From assembly GCA_036496025.1 (NCBI GenBank), contig DASXLW010000156.1, forward strand, positions 1-16,307: DNA of 16,307 nt. The letters run 5' to 3'. Below are positions 7,208-14,071 of this stretch, piece after piece (within the stretch, counting starts at the first letter, position 1; each line of letters begins with the position of its first letter). This stretch comes from PALSA-505 sp036496025. Its GTDB lineage: Bacteria > Actinomycetota > Actinomycetes > Streptosporangiales > Streptosporangiaceae. The position numbers and the translations under genes are program-made. The notes under the pieces were generated by a model. It saw only the letters and a list, made by a program, of their open reading frames with translations. It had not been told where the DNA came from and did not search any database.

Positions 7208-8292
7208 CGGCGCACCTCCGCTCCGGGCCGCGCATTGAGCTGATTCGGAACGGGCGCCCGGTCCGCGTGGCTCCGCCCGCCGAGCGCGCGGACCGCTGCC
7301 ACCACGTCGGCTGGGTCGACCGAGTCGAGGCACGGGTGCCCGGGGACCGGGCAGACCCGGGCCCGGCTGCCCGCGCAGGGCGCGTCCGGCCGCCCGAGCA
7401 CGATCGCCGGGGTCCCGTAAGGGGCCCACCGGGCGGCCGGCACGACCGGGGCGAACAGGCTCACTACCGGGGAGCCCGCCGCCGCGGCCAGGTGGGCCGC
7501 GCCGGTGTTGGGCGCCACCACCACCTCGGCCCCGGCCAGCACGGCGGCCAGCTGCGGCAGGCTGGTCCGGCCGCCCAGGTCGACGGGCGGACCCGGGCTC
7601 TGTGCGGCCGGACGGCAGACGGCGGCGGTGAGCCCGGCTTCAGCCGCCGAACCGGTCACCACGACCCGGTATCCAGCCGCGGCCAGGGCGGTCACCATGG
7701 CTTTCGTTCGGTCGGCTGATGGCGAGCGAGCGGGCACGGACGCGCTGGCGTGCACCACCACGTAGCGGCCGCCACCGGTCAGCTCCCGGCTGTCCGGCAG
7801 GCTGGCGGTCACCGCCAGCCTGCCGGTGTCCCCCGGAGGCAGCGCGAAACCCGCCGCGCGGACCAAGGCGAGGTTGCGCTCGGCCTCCGGAATGTCTCCG
7901 GTGGGCAGATGCCGCAAGTCGAGCAGCGCGCCTGGGTAGTCCTCGCTGATCGCGGCGATCCAGGGGACGCCCGCCATCCGCAAGGCTAGCGCGGTGGGCA
8001 GCGCCGACTGGTGGAAGGAGGTGAAGATCACAGCGGTATCGGGGCCAAGCGCGCGGACCTCGCCGACTAGGGACCGCACCGCTTCCTGGTCAAAGGCGCC
8101 CGGTTCCGGATCGATCCACGGCGCCCGCCACTCCAGCACCCGGTGCACCCCGGGGAGCAGCGCGGCGGCGGCGGCCCCCGGCGGCCCGGCCACGAACGTC
8201 ACCTCGGCGCCGCTGGCGGCGACCGCCCGCACCGCCGGCCCGGTCAGCAACACGTCGCCCATCCCGTCGGGCCGTACGACCAGAACCTTCAC
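7204..8292 (-). CDS. GT9 heptosyltransferase-like glycosyltransferase
   Basis: A 362-residue GT9 protein, full length for the family. VLVVRPDGMGDVLLTGPAVR (residues 3-22) is the N-terminal motif; ISEDYPG (115-121), VVVHASAS (178-185), VVTGSAAEAGL (211-221), LGGRTSLPQLAAVLAGA (239-255) and VVAPNTGAAHLAAAAGSPVV (258-277) complete the GT-B fold. CAGSRARVCPVPGHPCL (306-322) is a Cys-rich segment typical of WaaF-like heptosyltransferases. The start is GTG at 8292, overlapping the carbamoyltransferase stop as GTGA; the frame upstream is a shadow of that gene. It likely transfers heptose from the ADP-heptose made by GmhA/HldE/GmhB. It is clearly different from the second GT9 at the end of the operon, so two successive heptose linkages are plausible. 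The role of the pair is inference; the family is certain. Confidence 0.9.
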   Translation of the reverse strand: MKVLVVRPDGMGDVLLTGPAVRAVAASGAEVTFVAGPPGAAAAALLPGVHRVLEWRAPWIDPEPGAFDQEAVRSLVGEVRALGPDTAVIFTSFHQSALPTALALRMAGVPWIAAISEDYPGALLDLRHLPTGDIPEAERNLALVRAAGFALPPGDTGRLAVTASLPDSRELTGGGRYVVVHASASVPARSPSADRTKAMVTALAAAGYRVVVTGSAAEAGLTAAVCRPAAQSPGPPVDLGGRTSLPQLAAVLAGAEVVVAPNTGAAHLAAAAGSPVVSLFAPVVPAARWAPYGTPAIVLGRPDAPCAGSRARVCPVPGHPCLDSVDPADVVAAVRALGGRSHADRAPVPNQLNARPGAEVRR

Positions 8293-9944
8293 CGAGCTGT
8301 CCCGGACTGCGCGCTCCCCGGACGGCGGACCAGGAACGGCCCGAGCACGAGCACGTCCACCGGAGCCGAGCCGAAGCACTCGAGCGCGTCGCGCGGGTCG
8401 TCCACCATCGGCCGGCCGGCCGTGTTCAGGCTGGTGTTGACCACCACCGGCAGCCCGGTACGGGCGGCGAAGCGGTCCAGCATCGCGGCCAGCAGCGGCT
8501 GCTCGGCGCGATCCACCGTCTGCACCCGGGCGGTGCCGTCCACGTGCACCACCGCTGGGACGCGGTCCCGCCAGCCCGGGGCGACGCTGTGCGTGAACAG
8601 CATGTAGGGGCTGGGCAGGGGCCCGTCGGAGAAGATCTCGGCCGCCCGCTCGGTCAGCACCATGGGGGCGACCGGACGGAACTCCTCCCGGCCCTTAACC
8701 GCGTTGAGCCGGTCCAGGTTCTCTTTGCGGCCCGGGTGGGCGAGCAGCGAGCGCCCGCCGAGCGCCCGCGGACCGTACTCGCTGCGGCCTTGAAACCAGG
8801 CCACGATCCCGTCCGCGGCCAGCTCGGCCGCGACCGCGTCGGCCAGGCTGGCCGGGCGCTCGTAGGGCCAGCGAGCGGTGCGCAGCCAGGCCTCGAGCTC
8901 ATCATCGGTCCAACCGCGGCCCAGGTAGGCGTTTGGCATCGGCGCGACCGGTTCCCCCGCCGCCGCGGCCACCGACAGCGCGGCGCCCAGCGCGGTGCCC
9001 GCGTCACCCGCCGCGGGCTGGACCCAGATCCGCTCGAACGGGCCCTCGCGGTGCAGCCGGGAGTTGGCCACGCAGTTGAGCGCCACCCCGCCGGCCAGGG
9101 CCAGGTCGGTTCCCCCGGTCTGGCCGTGCAGCCAGCGCACCAGCTCGAGCAGCACATCCTCGGTCACCCGCTGCACGCTGGCGGCCAGGTCGGCGTGCTC
9201 GCCGGACAGCGGCTCCCCCGGTGACCGGCGCTTGGCCAGCCGGTCCCAGTCCACCGGTTCGGTGCGGAAACCGCCGGCGCCGTCGGCGTAGACCAGGCGG
9301 GCGAGGTCGCGGGCGAGCCTCGGTTCCCCGTAGGAGGCCAGCGCCATCACCTTGTACTCATCGCTGGAGTGCAGGAAGCCCAGGTGCGCGGTGGCCTGCT
9401 CGTAGAACAGCCCAAGCGAGTGCGGCAGAGCCTGGCTGGCCAGCACCCGGAGCGTGCCGCCGGCGTAGTGGCCGGCCAGGTGGGAGGCGGCCTCGCCCCG
9501 GCCGTCGGACACCAGCACGCTGGAGTTGCCGAACGGGGCGGCCAGCCCGGCTGAGGCGGCGTGCGCCTCATGGTGGCGGACATACCGGACGGCGCCCGGG
9601 TCCAGCCCGGGCAGCGCCTCGGCCAGGAATCCGGGCGCCTGCTCGGCGTAGCTGATTCGCAAGTGGTCCCAGGGGTCGTCGAGTCCGAGGGCGCTGGCCG
9701 GCTGGCACTGGGCGGGATCGTAGGAGTAGGCGACCGCGTCCAGGTCACCCGGCGTCAGCCCGGCCGTCTCCAGGCACCAGGCGGCCGCCTTCTCCGGCAG
9801 CTCCCAGGCCGAGAAGGGGACCGGGCGCTTACCGTGCTTGCGGCGGCTGAACCGCTCCTCTTCGGCCGCGGCGACGGTCTCGCCGTCGATGACCAGCGCC
9901 GCCGCCGGGTCGTGGAAGATCGCGTTGATACCGAGGACGCGCAT
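8289..9944 (-). CDS. Carbamoyltransferase, NodU/CmcH family
   Basis: A 551-residue O-carbamoyltransferase. The N-terminal Kae1-like domain activates carbamoyl phosphate with ATP, and the carbamoyl adenylate is transferred to a sugar hydroxyl. Motifs in order: GINAIFHDPAAAL (5-17), EEERFSRRKHGKRP (28-41), HHEAHAA (124-130) with metal-binding His, SDGRGE (146-151), LAGGVALNCVAN (283-294), GDAGTALGAA (313-322), FQGRSEYGPRALGGRSLL (384-401) and NTSLNTAGRPMVD (503-515). Both halves are complete. ATG 9944 shares one base with the upstream TGA (TGATG). Relatives modify nodulation factors, cephamycin and tobramycin, and WapO-type enzymes carbamoylate heptose in the Pseudomonas LPS core. Next to ADP-heptose genes and two GT9 enzymes, a sugar of the glycan, possibly heptose itself, is the likely acceptor; that is inference. 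Confidence 0.93.
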   Translation of the reverse strand: MRVLGINAIFHDPAAALVIDGETVAAAEEERFSRRKHGKRPVPFSAWELPEKAAAWCLETAGLTPGDLDAVAYSYDPAQCQPASALGLDDPWDHLRISYAEQAPGFLAEALPGLDPGAVRYVRHHEAHAASAGLAAPFGNSSVLVSDGRGEAASHLAGHYAGGTLRVLASQALPHSLGLFYEQATAHLGFLHSSDEYKVMALASYGEPRLARDLARLVYADGAGGFRTEPVDWDRLAKRRSPGEPLSGEHADLAASVQRVTEDVLLELVRWLHGQTGGTDLALAGGVALNCVANSRLHREGPFERIWVQPAAGDAGTALGAALSVAAAAGEPVAPMPNAYLGRGWTDDELEAWLRTARWPYERPASLADAVAAELAADGIVAWFQGRSEYGPRALGGRSLLAHPGRKENLDRLNAVKGREEFRPVAPMVLTERAAEIFSDGPLPSPYMLFTHSVAPGWRDRVPAVVHVDGTARVQTVDRAEQPLLAAMLDRFAARTGLPVVVNTSLNTAGRPMVDDPRDALECFGSAPVDVLVLGPFLVRRPGSAQSGTAR

Positions 9945-10342
9945 CAGGCCCTCACCCCCGCGCTCGCCTCCAGCCGGGCGGCGAACCAGGCCAGCGTCTC
10001 GGCGAGCCCGTCGCCCCAGGAGACTTCAGGCCGCCAGCCGAGCGCGCGGGTGGCCAGCGGATGACGCTGGTAGTCGACCGGTGAGGCGGGCGAGGCGAGG
10101 TGGACGACCAGGTCGGCCTGGTCGGCCGGCGGCAGCCCGATCGCGACGTCCGCCTCGTACAGCGCGAATCGGGGATGAGCCCGCAGCCGGTGCAGGCTGT
10201 CCGGCGTGCTGGTGAGGAAGTCGTCTACGCACAGCACCGCGGTCCCCGCCGTCAGCAAGGCCCGGCACAGGTGAGTGCCGATGAACCCGGCGTCACCAGT
10301 GACGACCGCACTCTTCCAGGCAGGCTTGCGCTCCGGTTCCAT
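9944..10342 (-). pseudogene. Internally deleted NAD-dependent sugar-nucleotide epimerase/dehydratase (SDR)
   Basis: A 132-residue frame that joins the two ends of an extended SDR normally about 310 residues long. The N-terminal part has AVVTGDAGFIGTHLCRALL (12-30), with Asp in place of the usual second Gly of TGGAGFIG, then VLCVDDFLT (37-45) and HLASPASPVDYQRHPLAT (81-98). The HLASPASP signature is typical of UDP-glucuronate decarboxylase and related dehydratases. Directly after it comes RALGWRPEVSWGDGLAETLAWF (99-120), which is the extreme C-terminus of the same family. About 170 residues are missing in frame, including the catalytic Tyr-xxx-Lys and the substrate pocket, so it cannot be an active dehydrogenase. 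ATG 10342 has GAGGGGG before it; an ATG 11 codons upstream is possible. It is the first frame of the operon and still couples to the carbamoyltransferase by TGATG, which may be why the frame survives. Confidence 0.8.
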
Positions 10343-10367
10343 AACGACCCCCTCGCCGTTCAACGCG

Positions 10368-10497
10368 TCAGTCAATTGCAGAGCGCTGCATTACCCTGCC
10401 TCCAGTCAGTCAAACGAGGCTTCTAAAAAACGCGACATGGTGGCCAGGAAAGTCACCGTACGTGTGAGCGATACTGAACGCGCTAGCTCAGTCAATT
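10368..10497. repeat. Three TCAGTCAA repeats and an ATTAC inverted repeat in the operon leader
   Basis: The octamer TCAGTCAA occurs at 10368, 10406 and 10488; the first and third extend to TCAGTCAATT. The middle copy overlaps the -35 element of the predicted promoter. Beside the third copy is an inverted repeat ATTAC-CGAAA-GTAAT (10495-10509). This stretch is much richer in A/T than the genes. The pattern suggests a regulator-binding region, but no regulator gene is in the window. The 10376-10577 spacer holds no credible gene. Confidence 0.45.
10391..10415 (-). promoter_or_regulatory. SigB/SigF-type promoter candidate for the heptose operon
   Basis: On the minus strand: GTTT (10415-10412), a 15-base spacer, GGGTAA (10396-10391). 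This fits the stress-sigma consensus GTTT-N14/16-GGGTA. The -10 element lies 48 bp upstream of the ATG at 10342, leaving a leader of about 40 nt that contains the GAGGGGG ribosome site. The same arrangement recurs at 12220-12244 and 15408-15432. Confidence 0.5.
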
Positions 10498-10540
10498 ACC
10501 GAAAGTAATGGACTGATCAAACAGGTCAGCCGTCCGAGAT

Positions 10541-10578
10541 CGGGTCCTCGAGGCCCGTAGGAGGTGCCCGGCCCGGGC
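10541..10578 (-). terminator. Hairpins below the GT2-GmhB gene
   Basis: Two stems follow or touch the TAG at 10578: GCCCG-GCC-CGGGC (10566-10578) and a near-perfect CGGGTCCT/GAGGCCCG palindrome (10541-10557, one G-U pair on the plus strand). No T-run follows on the minus strand, so an L-shaped actinobacterial terminator or partial attenuator is the most that can be said. Confidence 0.4.
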
Positions 10579-12179
10579 TAGCGCCGCCAGGACGGCAGCG
10601 GCGGCCCGTCCAGCAGGGCGGTGACCGCCTCGGCCAGGTCGGCCGCGGTCGGCACGCCCTGCGTCTCCTCCGGCCGGGTCGCCGGCGTGGAGACCAGGAC
10701 GGCCCGGGCGCCCGCCGCATAGGCGGCCGCGGCGTCGGTTCCGATGTCGCCGATGACCACGCAGTCAGCGGGATCGACGCCGAGCTCAGCCGCGGCCTGT
10801 CGGACCAGCAAGGGCGCGGGCTTGCGGCAGGCGCAGCCGTCGGCCACGTCGTGGGGGCAGATCGCCCACGTCCCGAACGGGCCGAGCAGGTCCTCCACCC
10901 GCTGGTTGACCGCCTTCATCTGTTCCGCGGTGATCAGGCCGCGCCCCACGCCCGACTGATTGCTTACCACGCCGAGCCGAACGCCGGCCGCGCGCAGCCG
11001 GGCGACGGCGACGGTCGCTCCGGGCATCGGCTCGACCAGCTCGGGGCGGCCGTTGTAGGGCACGTCGCGGACCAGCGTGCCGTCCCGGTCGAACAGCACC
11101 GCCGCGGGCGGCGGCGGCCAGGGCGTCACCTTCCGGTGCCGCCACTGCCCGCGCAGCCAGTGCCGGACCGCCAGCGGTGGGATAAGTGTGCTGGTGATCG
11201 CCATGGTGGTGATCTCGTCCGGGGTGCGCGGCCCGGGCCGGACCCTGGCCGCGGTGAACTCGGCGGTGCTGGCCAGCCAGGCCGCCCCGGCCGCCCCGGC
11301 CGCCGCGCCGGTCAGCCGCCCGTTCCGGTGCGGGCCCCCGTCACGCCTGGCCGTGACCAGGCGGCCCGTCCCGGCCAGCACCGCCAGCCCCAGCGCAGCG
11401 CTGGTCAGCAGGTGCCAGCGGCGGCGCCCGGGGGCGCCCCCGGCCCGCTGGTACCAGCCGCGGCCGTGTAGACGCGTCATCAGCACGTCGTCGGCGTTGC
11501 CGGCCTGGGCCTTCAGGCTGGCCCAGCGGGACGCGGGCCGGACCGGGTGGGCGGTCACCCGCCGGCCCCGGCGCAGGGTCCAACCCTGGTCGAGGAGCCG
11601 CAGCGCGATATCGGCGTCTTCCCGGAAGGCGCGCGGGAACCGCTCGTCAAAGCCGCCCGCGGCGAGCAGCGCGCGCCGACGGTAGGCCAGGTCCGCGGTG
11701 ATCCAGCGCGCGCTGGCCAGGCCGGCCGTGCCGCGCTCCCAGTCGGTGGGCCGACGGTCCGGCGGCAGCGGTACCTCGATCACTCCCTGGACGCCGGCCA
11801 CGTCGGCCGGCTGGCCGGCCAGGTCGGCCCGCAGCTCGGCGCGCCAGTGCGGGCCAACCCGCACGTCGTCATCGAGGAAGGCCACCCACTCGGCGGGTTC
11901 GGCCGCCCGCCAGCCGGCATTGCGGGCGGCGGCCGGGCCGCGTCCCTCCAGGGTCACGACCGCCGTCCGGCCGGCGAGGACCGCTGGGATCCGGACCGGC
12001 AACGGTTCCGGGGTGTCGGGCCGATCGTCGGTCAGCACCACCTGCCGGGGCAGCGGCCCGTCCGCGCCGGCCAGCGCATCCAGGCAGTCCTGCAGGCAGG
12101 GACGGCCGAGCGTGGGGATCACGACCACGTAATCGAGCAAGACCGGGTCAGGCTGGGCGGCGGCCGGCTCGGTCGTCAT
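10578..12179 (-). CDS. Fusion: GT2 glycosyltransferase + D-glycero-D-manno-heptose-1,7-bisphosphate phosphatase (GmhB)
   Basis: A 533-residue two-domain protein. The N-terminal GT2 domain (about 15-250) has VVVIPTLGRP (18-27), GRGPAAARNAGW (79-90), FLDDDVRVGP (101-110; DxD) and FREDADIALRLL (185-196). A link region with three hydrophobic segments (about 255-275, 290-310 and 324-341) suggests membrane attachment. The C-terminal HAD-IIIA domain (about 357-525) has VLFDRDGTLV (361-370; Asp364 nucleophile, Asp366), VVSNQSGVGRG (404-414), the zinc-loop pattern CPHxxxxxCxCRKP (Cys441, His443, Cys449, Cys451, Lys453) and VVIGDIGTDAAAA (474-486). That is the GmhB signature; it removes the 7-phosphate between the two HldE steps, so the pathway to ADP-heptose is complete in this locus. 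Histidinol-phosphate phosphatase is the alternative but does not fit the context. The ATG at 12179 has GAGAGGGG before it. It is divergent from the GT2 pair and has its own promoter candidate. Confidence 0.92.
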   Translation of the reverse strand: MTTEPAAAQPDPVLLDYVVVIPTLGRPCLQDCLDALAGADGPLPRQVVLTDDRPDTPEPLPVRIPAVLAGRTAVVTLEGRGPAAARNAGWRAAEPAEWVAFLDDDVRVGPHWRAELRADLAGQPADVAGVQGVIEVPLPPDRRPTDWERGTAGLASARWITADLAYRRRALLAAGGFDERFPRAFREDADIALRLLDQGWTLRRGRRVTAHPVRPASRWASLKAQAGNADDVLMTRLHGRGWYQRAGGAPGRRRWHLLTSAALGLAVLAGTGRLVTARRDGGPHRNGRLTGAAAGAAGAAWLASTAEFTAARVRPGPRTPDEITTMAITSTLIPPLAVRHWLRGQWRHRKVTPWPPPPAAVLFDRDGTLVRDVPYNGRPELVEPMPGATVAVARLRAAGVRLGVVSNQSGVGRGLITAEQMKAVNQRVEDLLGPFGTWAICPHDVADGCACRKPAPLLVRQAAAELGVDPADCVVIGDIGTDAAAAYAAGARAVLVSTPATRPEETQGVPTAADLAEAVTALLDGPPLPSWRR

Positions 12180-12219
12180 CGGTCCCCTCTCGGGTCAGTC
12201 GGTCGGTCCGCGCGAGCTT

Positions 12220-12244
12220 TTACCCCGCTTCGGCCAGGGCAAAC
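12220..12244 (-). promoter_or_regulatory. SigB/SigF-type promoter candidate for the GT2-GmhB gene
   Basis: Minus strand GTTT (12244-12241), a 15-base spacer, GGGTAA (12225-12220), 40 bp upstream of the ATG at 12179. It has the same elements and exactly the same spacing as the operon promoter at 10391-10415. It sits in the 105-bp divergent spacer. Confidence 0.5.
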
Positions 12245-12264
12245 GACGGGTTTGAGGCGTGCCA

Positions 12265-12281
12265 CGGCGGGCAGCCCGCCG
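12265..12281. promoter_or_regulatory. 17-nt palindrome directly before the GT2 start
   Basis: CGGCGGGC-A-GCCCGCCG is an uninterrupted 8-bp inverted repeat with one central base, ending 3 nt before ATG 12285, where a ribosome site should be. No Shine-Dalgarno is visible. As DNA it could be an operator; as RNA, with a real loop of 3 or more bases, it would form a GC-rich stem over the start region and limit translation. Confidence 0.45.
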
Positions 12282-12284
12282 CAT

Positions 12285-13154
12285 ATGCCCAACGAAGCGG
12301 TCACGGTGGTGATCGCCACCCGTAACCGGCGCGTCGGCTTGTGCGCCACCTTGGAGCGGCTGAGCGCCCTGCCGGAACAACCAGACATCATCGTCGTTGA
12401 CAACGCGTCGACGGACGGCACGCCGGCCGCCGTACGCGGGCGGTTCCCGCACGTCGAGCTGGTCGTCTTGGGGCGTAACCGGGGGGCCAGCGCCCGCAAC
12501 GTCGGCGTGCGCCGGGCCCGGACCCGGTACGTGGCCCTGAGCGACGACGACTCCTGGTGGGAGCCGGGCACGCTGACCCGGGCGGTGACGCTGCTGGACA
12601 CCACTCCACGGGTCGGCCTGGTCACCGGGGCCACCCTGGTCGGGCCGCTGGACACGCCTGATCCGCTCAACGCCATGCTGGCGGCCAGCCCGCTGTCCCG
12701 GGACGGATTGCCCGGGCCGCGGGTGCTCGGTTTCCTGGGTTGCGCCGCCGTGACCCGGCGGGAGGCCTACCTGGCGTCCGGCGGGTACTTCTGGCTGCTG
12801 TTCATCGGCGGCGAGGAAGAGCTGCTGGCCTACGACCTGACCGCCCGGCGCTGGCCCATCGTCTACTGCGCCGACATCGTCGTCCATCACTGGCCGTCGC
12901 CGATTCGCGACGCCTCGCGGCGGCGGCGCCAGGAGCTGTGCAACCGGGTGCTGGTGGCCTGGCTGCGCCGGCCGCTTCCGTGCGCGGCCCGCGCCACCGC
13001 CCGGCTGGCCCGCGCCGCGGCGCGGGACCGGCTGGCTCGCCGCGCGCTGGCGGAAACGGCGCTGCGGCTGCCCGTCGCCCTGCTGCGGCGGCGACCGCTG
13101 CCCGCCCATGTCGAGGCCGACATCCGACGGCTGGAGGCGGCCCGTGCCACCTGA
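12285..13154 (+). CDS. GT2 family glycosyltransferase (first of tandem pair)
   Basis: A 289-residue inverting GT-A glycosyltransferase. VTVVIATRNRR (6-16), IIVVDNASTDGT (35-46), GRNRGASARNVG (63-74) and ALSDDDSWWEPG (84-95; the DxD metal site) form the nucleotide-binding half. GGEEELLAYDL (175-185) carries the acidic catalytic segment, and VVHHWPS (199-205) follows. The C-terminal 70 residues are Arg/Ala-rich helices that may contact the membrane surface. Sugar donor and acceptor are unknown; this rhamnosyltransferase-like group is frequent in exopolysaccharide loci. ATG 12285 fits the domain start; an in-frame TTG at 12252 is an alternative because neither has a normal ribosome site. It overlaps the next gene by 11 nt and is its close paralogue. 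Confidence 0.88.
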   Translation: MPNEAVTVVIATRNRRVGLCATLERLSALPEQPDIIVVDNASTDGTPAAVRGRFPHVELVVLGRNRGASARNVGVRRARTRYVALSDDDSWWEPGTLTRAVTLLDTTPRVGLVTGATLVGPLDTPDPLNAMLAASPLSRDGLPGPRVLGFLGCAAVTRREAYLASGGYFWLLFIGGEEELLAYDLTARRWPIVYCADIVVHHWPSPIRDASRRRRQELCNRVLVAWLRRPLPCAARATARLARAAARDRLARRALAETALRLPVALLRRRPLPAHVEADIRRLEAARAT

Positions 13155-14049
13155 AACCGACTCCCGGGTCACCGTGGCGGTGATCACCCACAACCGGCGA
13201 GCCGAGCTGGCCCGCACCCTGGACAGGCTCGAGGACCTGCCGGAACGCCCGGCCGTCATCGTGGTCGACAACGGGTCCGCCGACGGCAGCGCCGCCTACG
13301 TCCGCTGGCATTACCCGGCGGTCACGCTGATCACGGCCCGCACCAATCTCGGGGCCGTCGGCCGCAATCTCGCCCTGCGCCGGGTCACCACCCCCTACGT
13401 CGCATTCTCCGACGACGACACCTGGTGGGATCCCGGTTCGCTGACCCTGGCGGCGGACACGCTCGACGCGCACCCCGACGTGGCCGCGGTCACCGCCCGG
13501 ATCGTGGTCGAGCCGTCCGGCCACGATGACCCGATCATGCCCGAACTGGCCGGCTCCCCGGTGCCGGGACGGCCTGGGCTGCCGGGTCCCGCGCTGCTCA
13601 GCATCATGGCCGGCGCGTCCGTGCTGCGGGCCGACGCCTTCCGGACGGCGGGCGGCTTCTCGCCCCGGCTGTGGCTTGGCGGCGAGGAGGAACTGCTCTG
13701 CACCGACCTTCTCAGCGTCGGCTATCACCTCTGCTACCTGCCCGCGGCGACCGTGCATCACCAGGCATCGACGGCCAGGGACGCGACCCGGCGGCGCCAG
13801 CTCGGCATCAGGAACACGCTCTGGTTCACCTGGCTGCGCCGCCCAGCCGGCTCCGCCTGGCGGCGGACCGCCGAGCTGGCCGCCACGGTGCCGCGCGACG
13901 CGGCGTCGGCGGCCGCGTTCGTCGCTGCCGCGCGCGGCCTGCCCTGGGTGCTGCGAGAACGCCGACCGGTGGCACCCGCCCTTGAGGCCCAGATCCAGCT
14001 GCTGGAAGGACCACGCCGGGCGTCGGCGGCCCGGCGCTACGTCGGCTGA
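13144..14049 (+). CDS. GT2 family glycosyltransferase (second of tandem pair)
   Basis: A 301-residue GT-A enzyme paralogous to the preceding gene: VTVAVITHNRR (9-19), VIVVDNGSADGS (38-49), ARTNLGAVGRNLALRR (65-80), FSDDDTWWDPGSLT (88-101), LGGEEELLCTDL (178-189) and VHHQAS (204-209) align block by block with it, so the pair arose by tandem duplication and then diverged. It probably adds a different or consecutive sugar to the same glycan. The start is GTG 13144, because GGAGG lies 6 nt before it inside the end of the upstream gene and the family begins right there. An ATG at 13108 in the same frame would give a longer overlap and no conserved residues. Confidence 0.88.
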   Translation: MPPETDSRVTVAVITHNRRAELARTLDRLEDLPERPAVIVVDNGSADGSAAYVRWHYPAVTLITARTNLGAVGRNLALRRVTTPYVAFSDDDTWWDPGSLTLAADTLDAHPDVAAVTARIVVEPSGHDDPIMPELAGSPVPGRPGLPGPALLSIMAGASVLRADAFRTAGGFSPRLWLGGEEELLCTDLLSVGYHLCYLPAATVHHQASTARDATRRRQLGIRNTLWFTWLRRPAGSAWRRTAELAATVPRDAASAAAFVAAARGLPWVLRERRPVAPALEAQIQLLEGPRRASAARRYVG

Positions 14050-14071
14050 GCGGCTGGCGGAAGGAGAAGCG

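Noticed and set aside
7207..7429. N-terminal extension of the short GT4 gene up to 7429
   Set aside because: The extra residues are Arg/Gly/Pro-rich shadow of the upstream GT9; the ATGA overlap and GGAGG at 7207 decide the start.
10275..10508. Plus-strand 77-codon frame across the operon leader
   Set aside because: Half of it is antisense to the SDR remnant; the rest (MVARKVTVRVSD...) has poor third-position G/C, no ribosome site and overlaps the predicted promoter.
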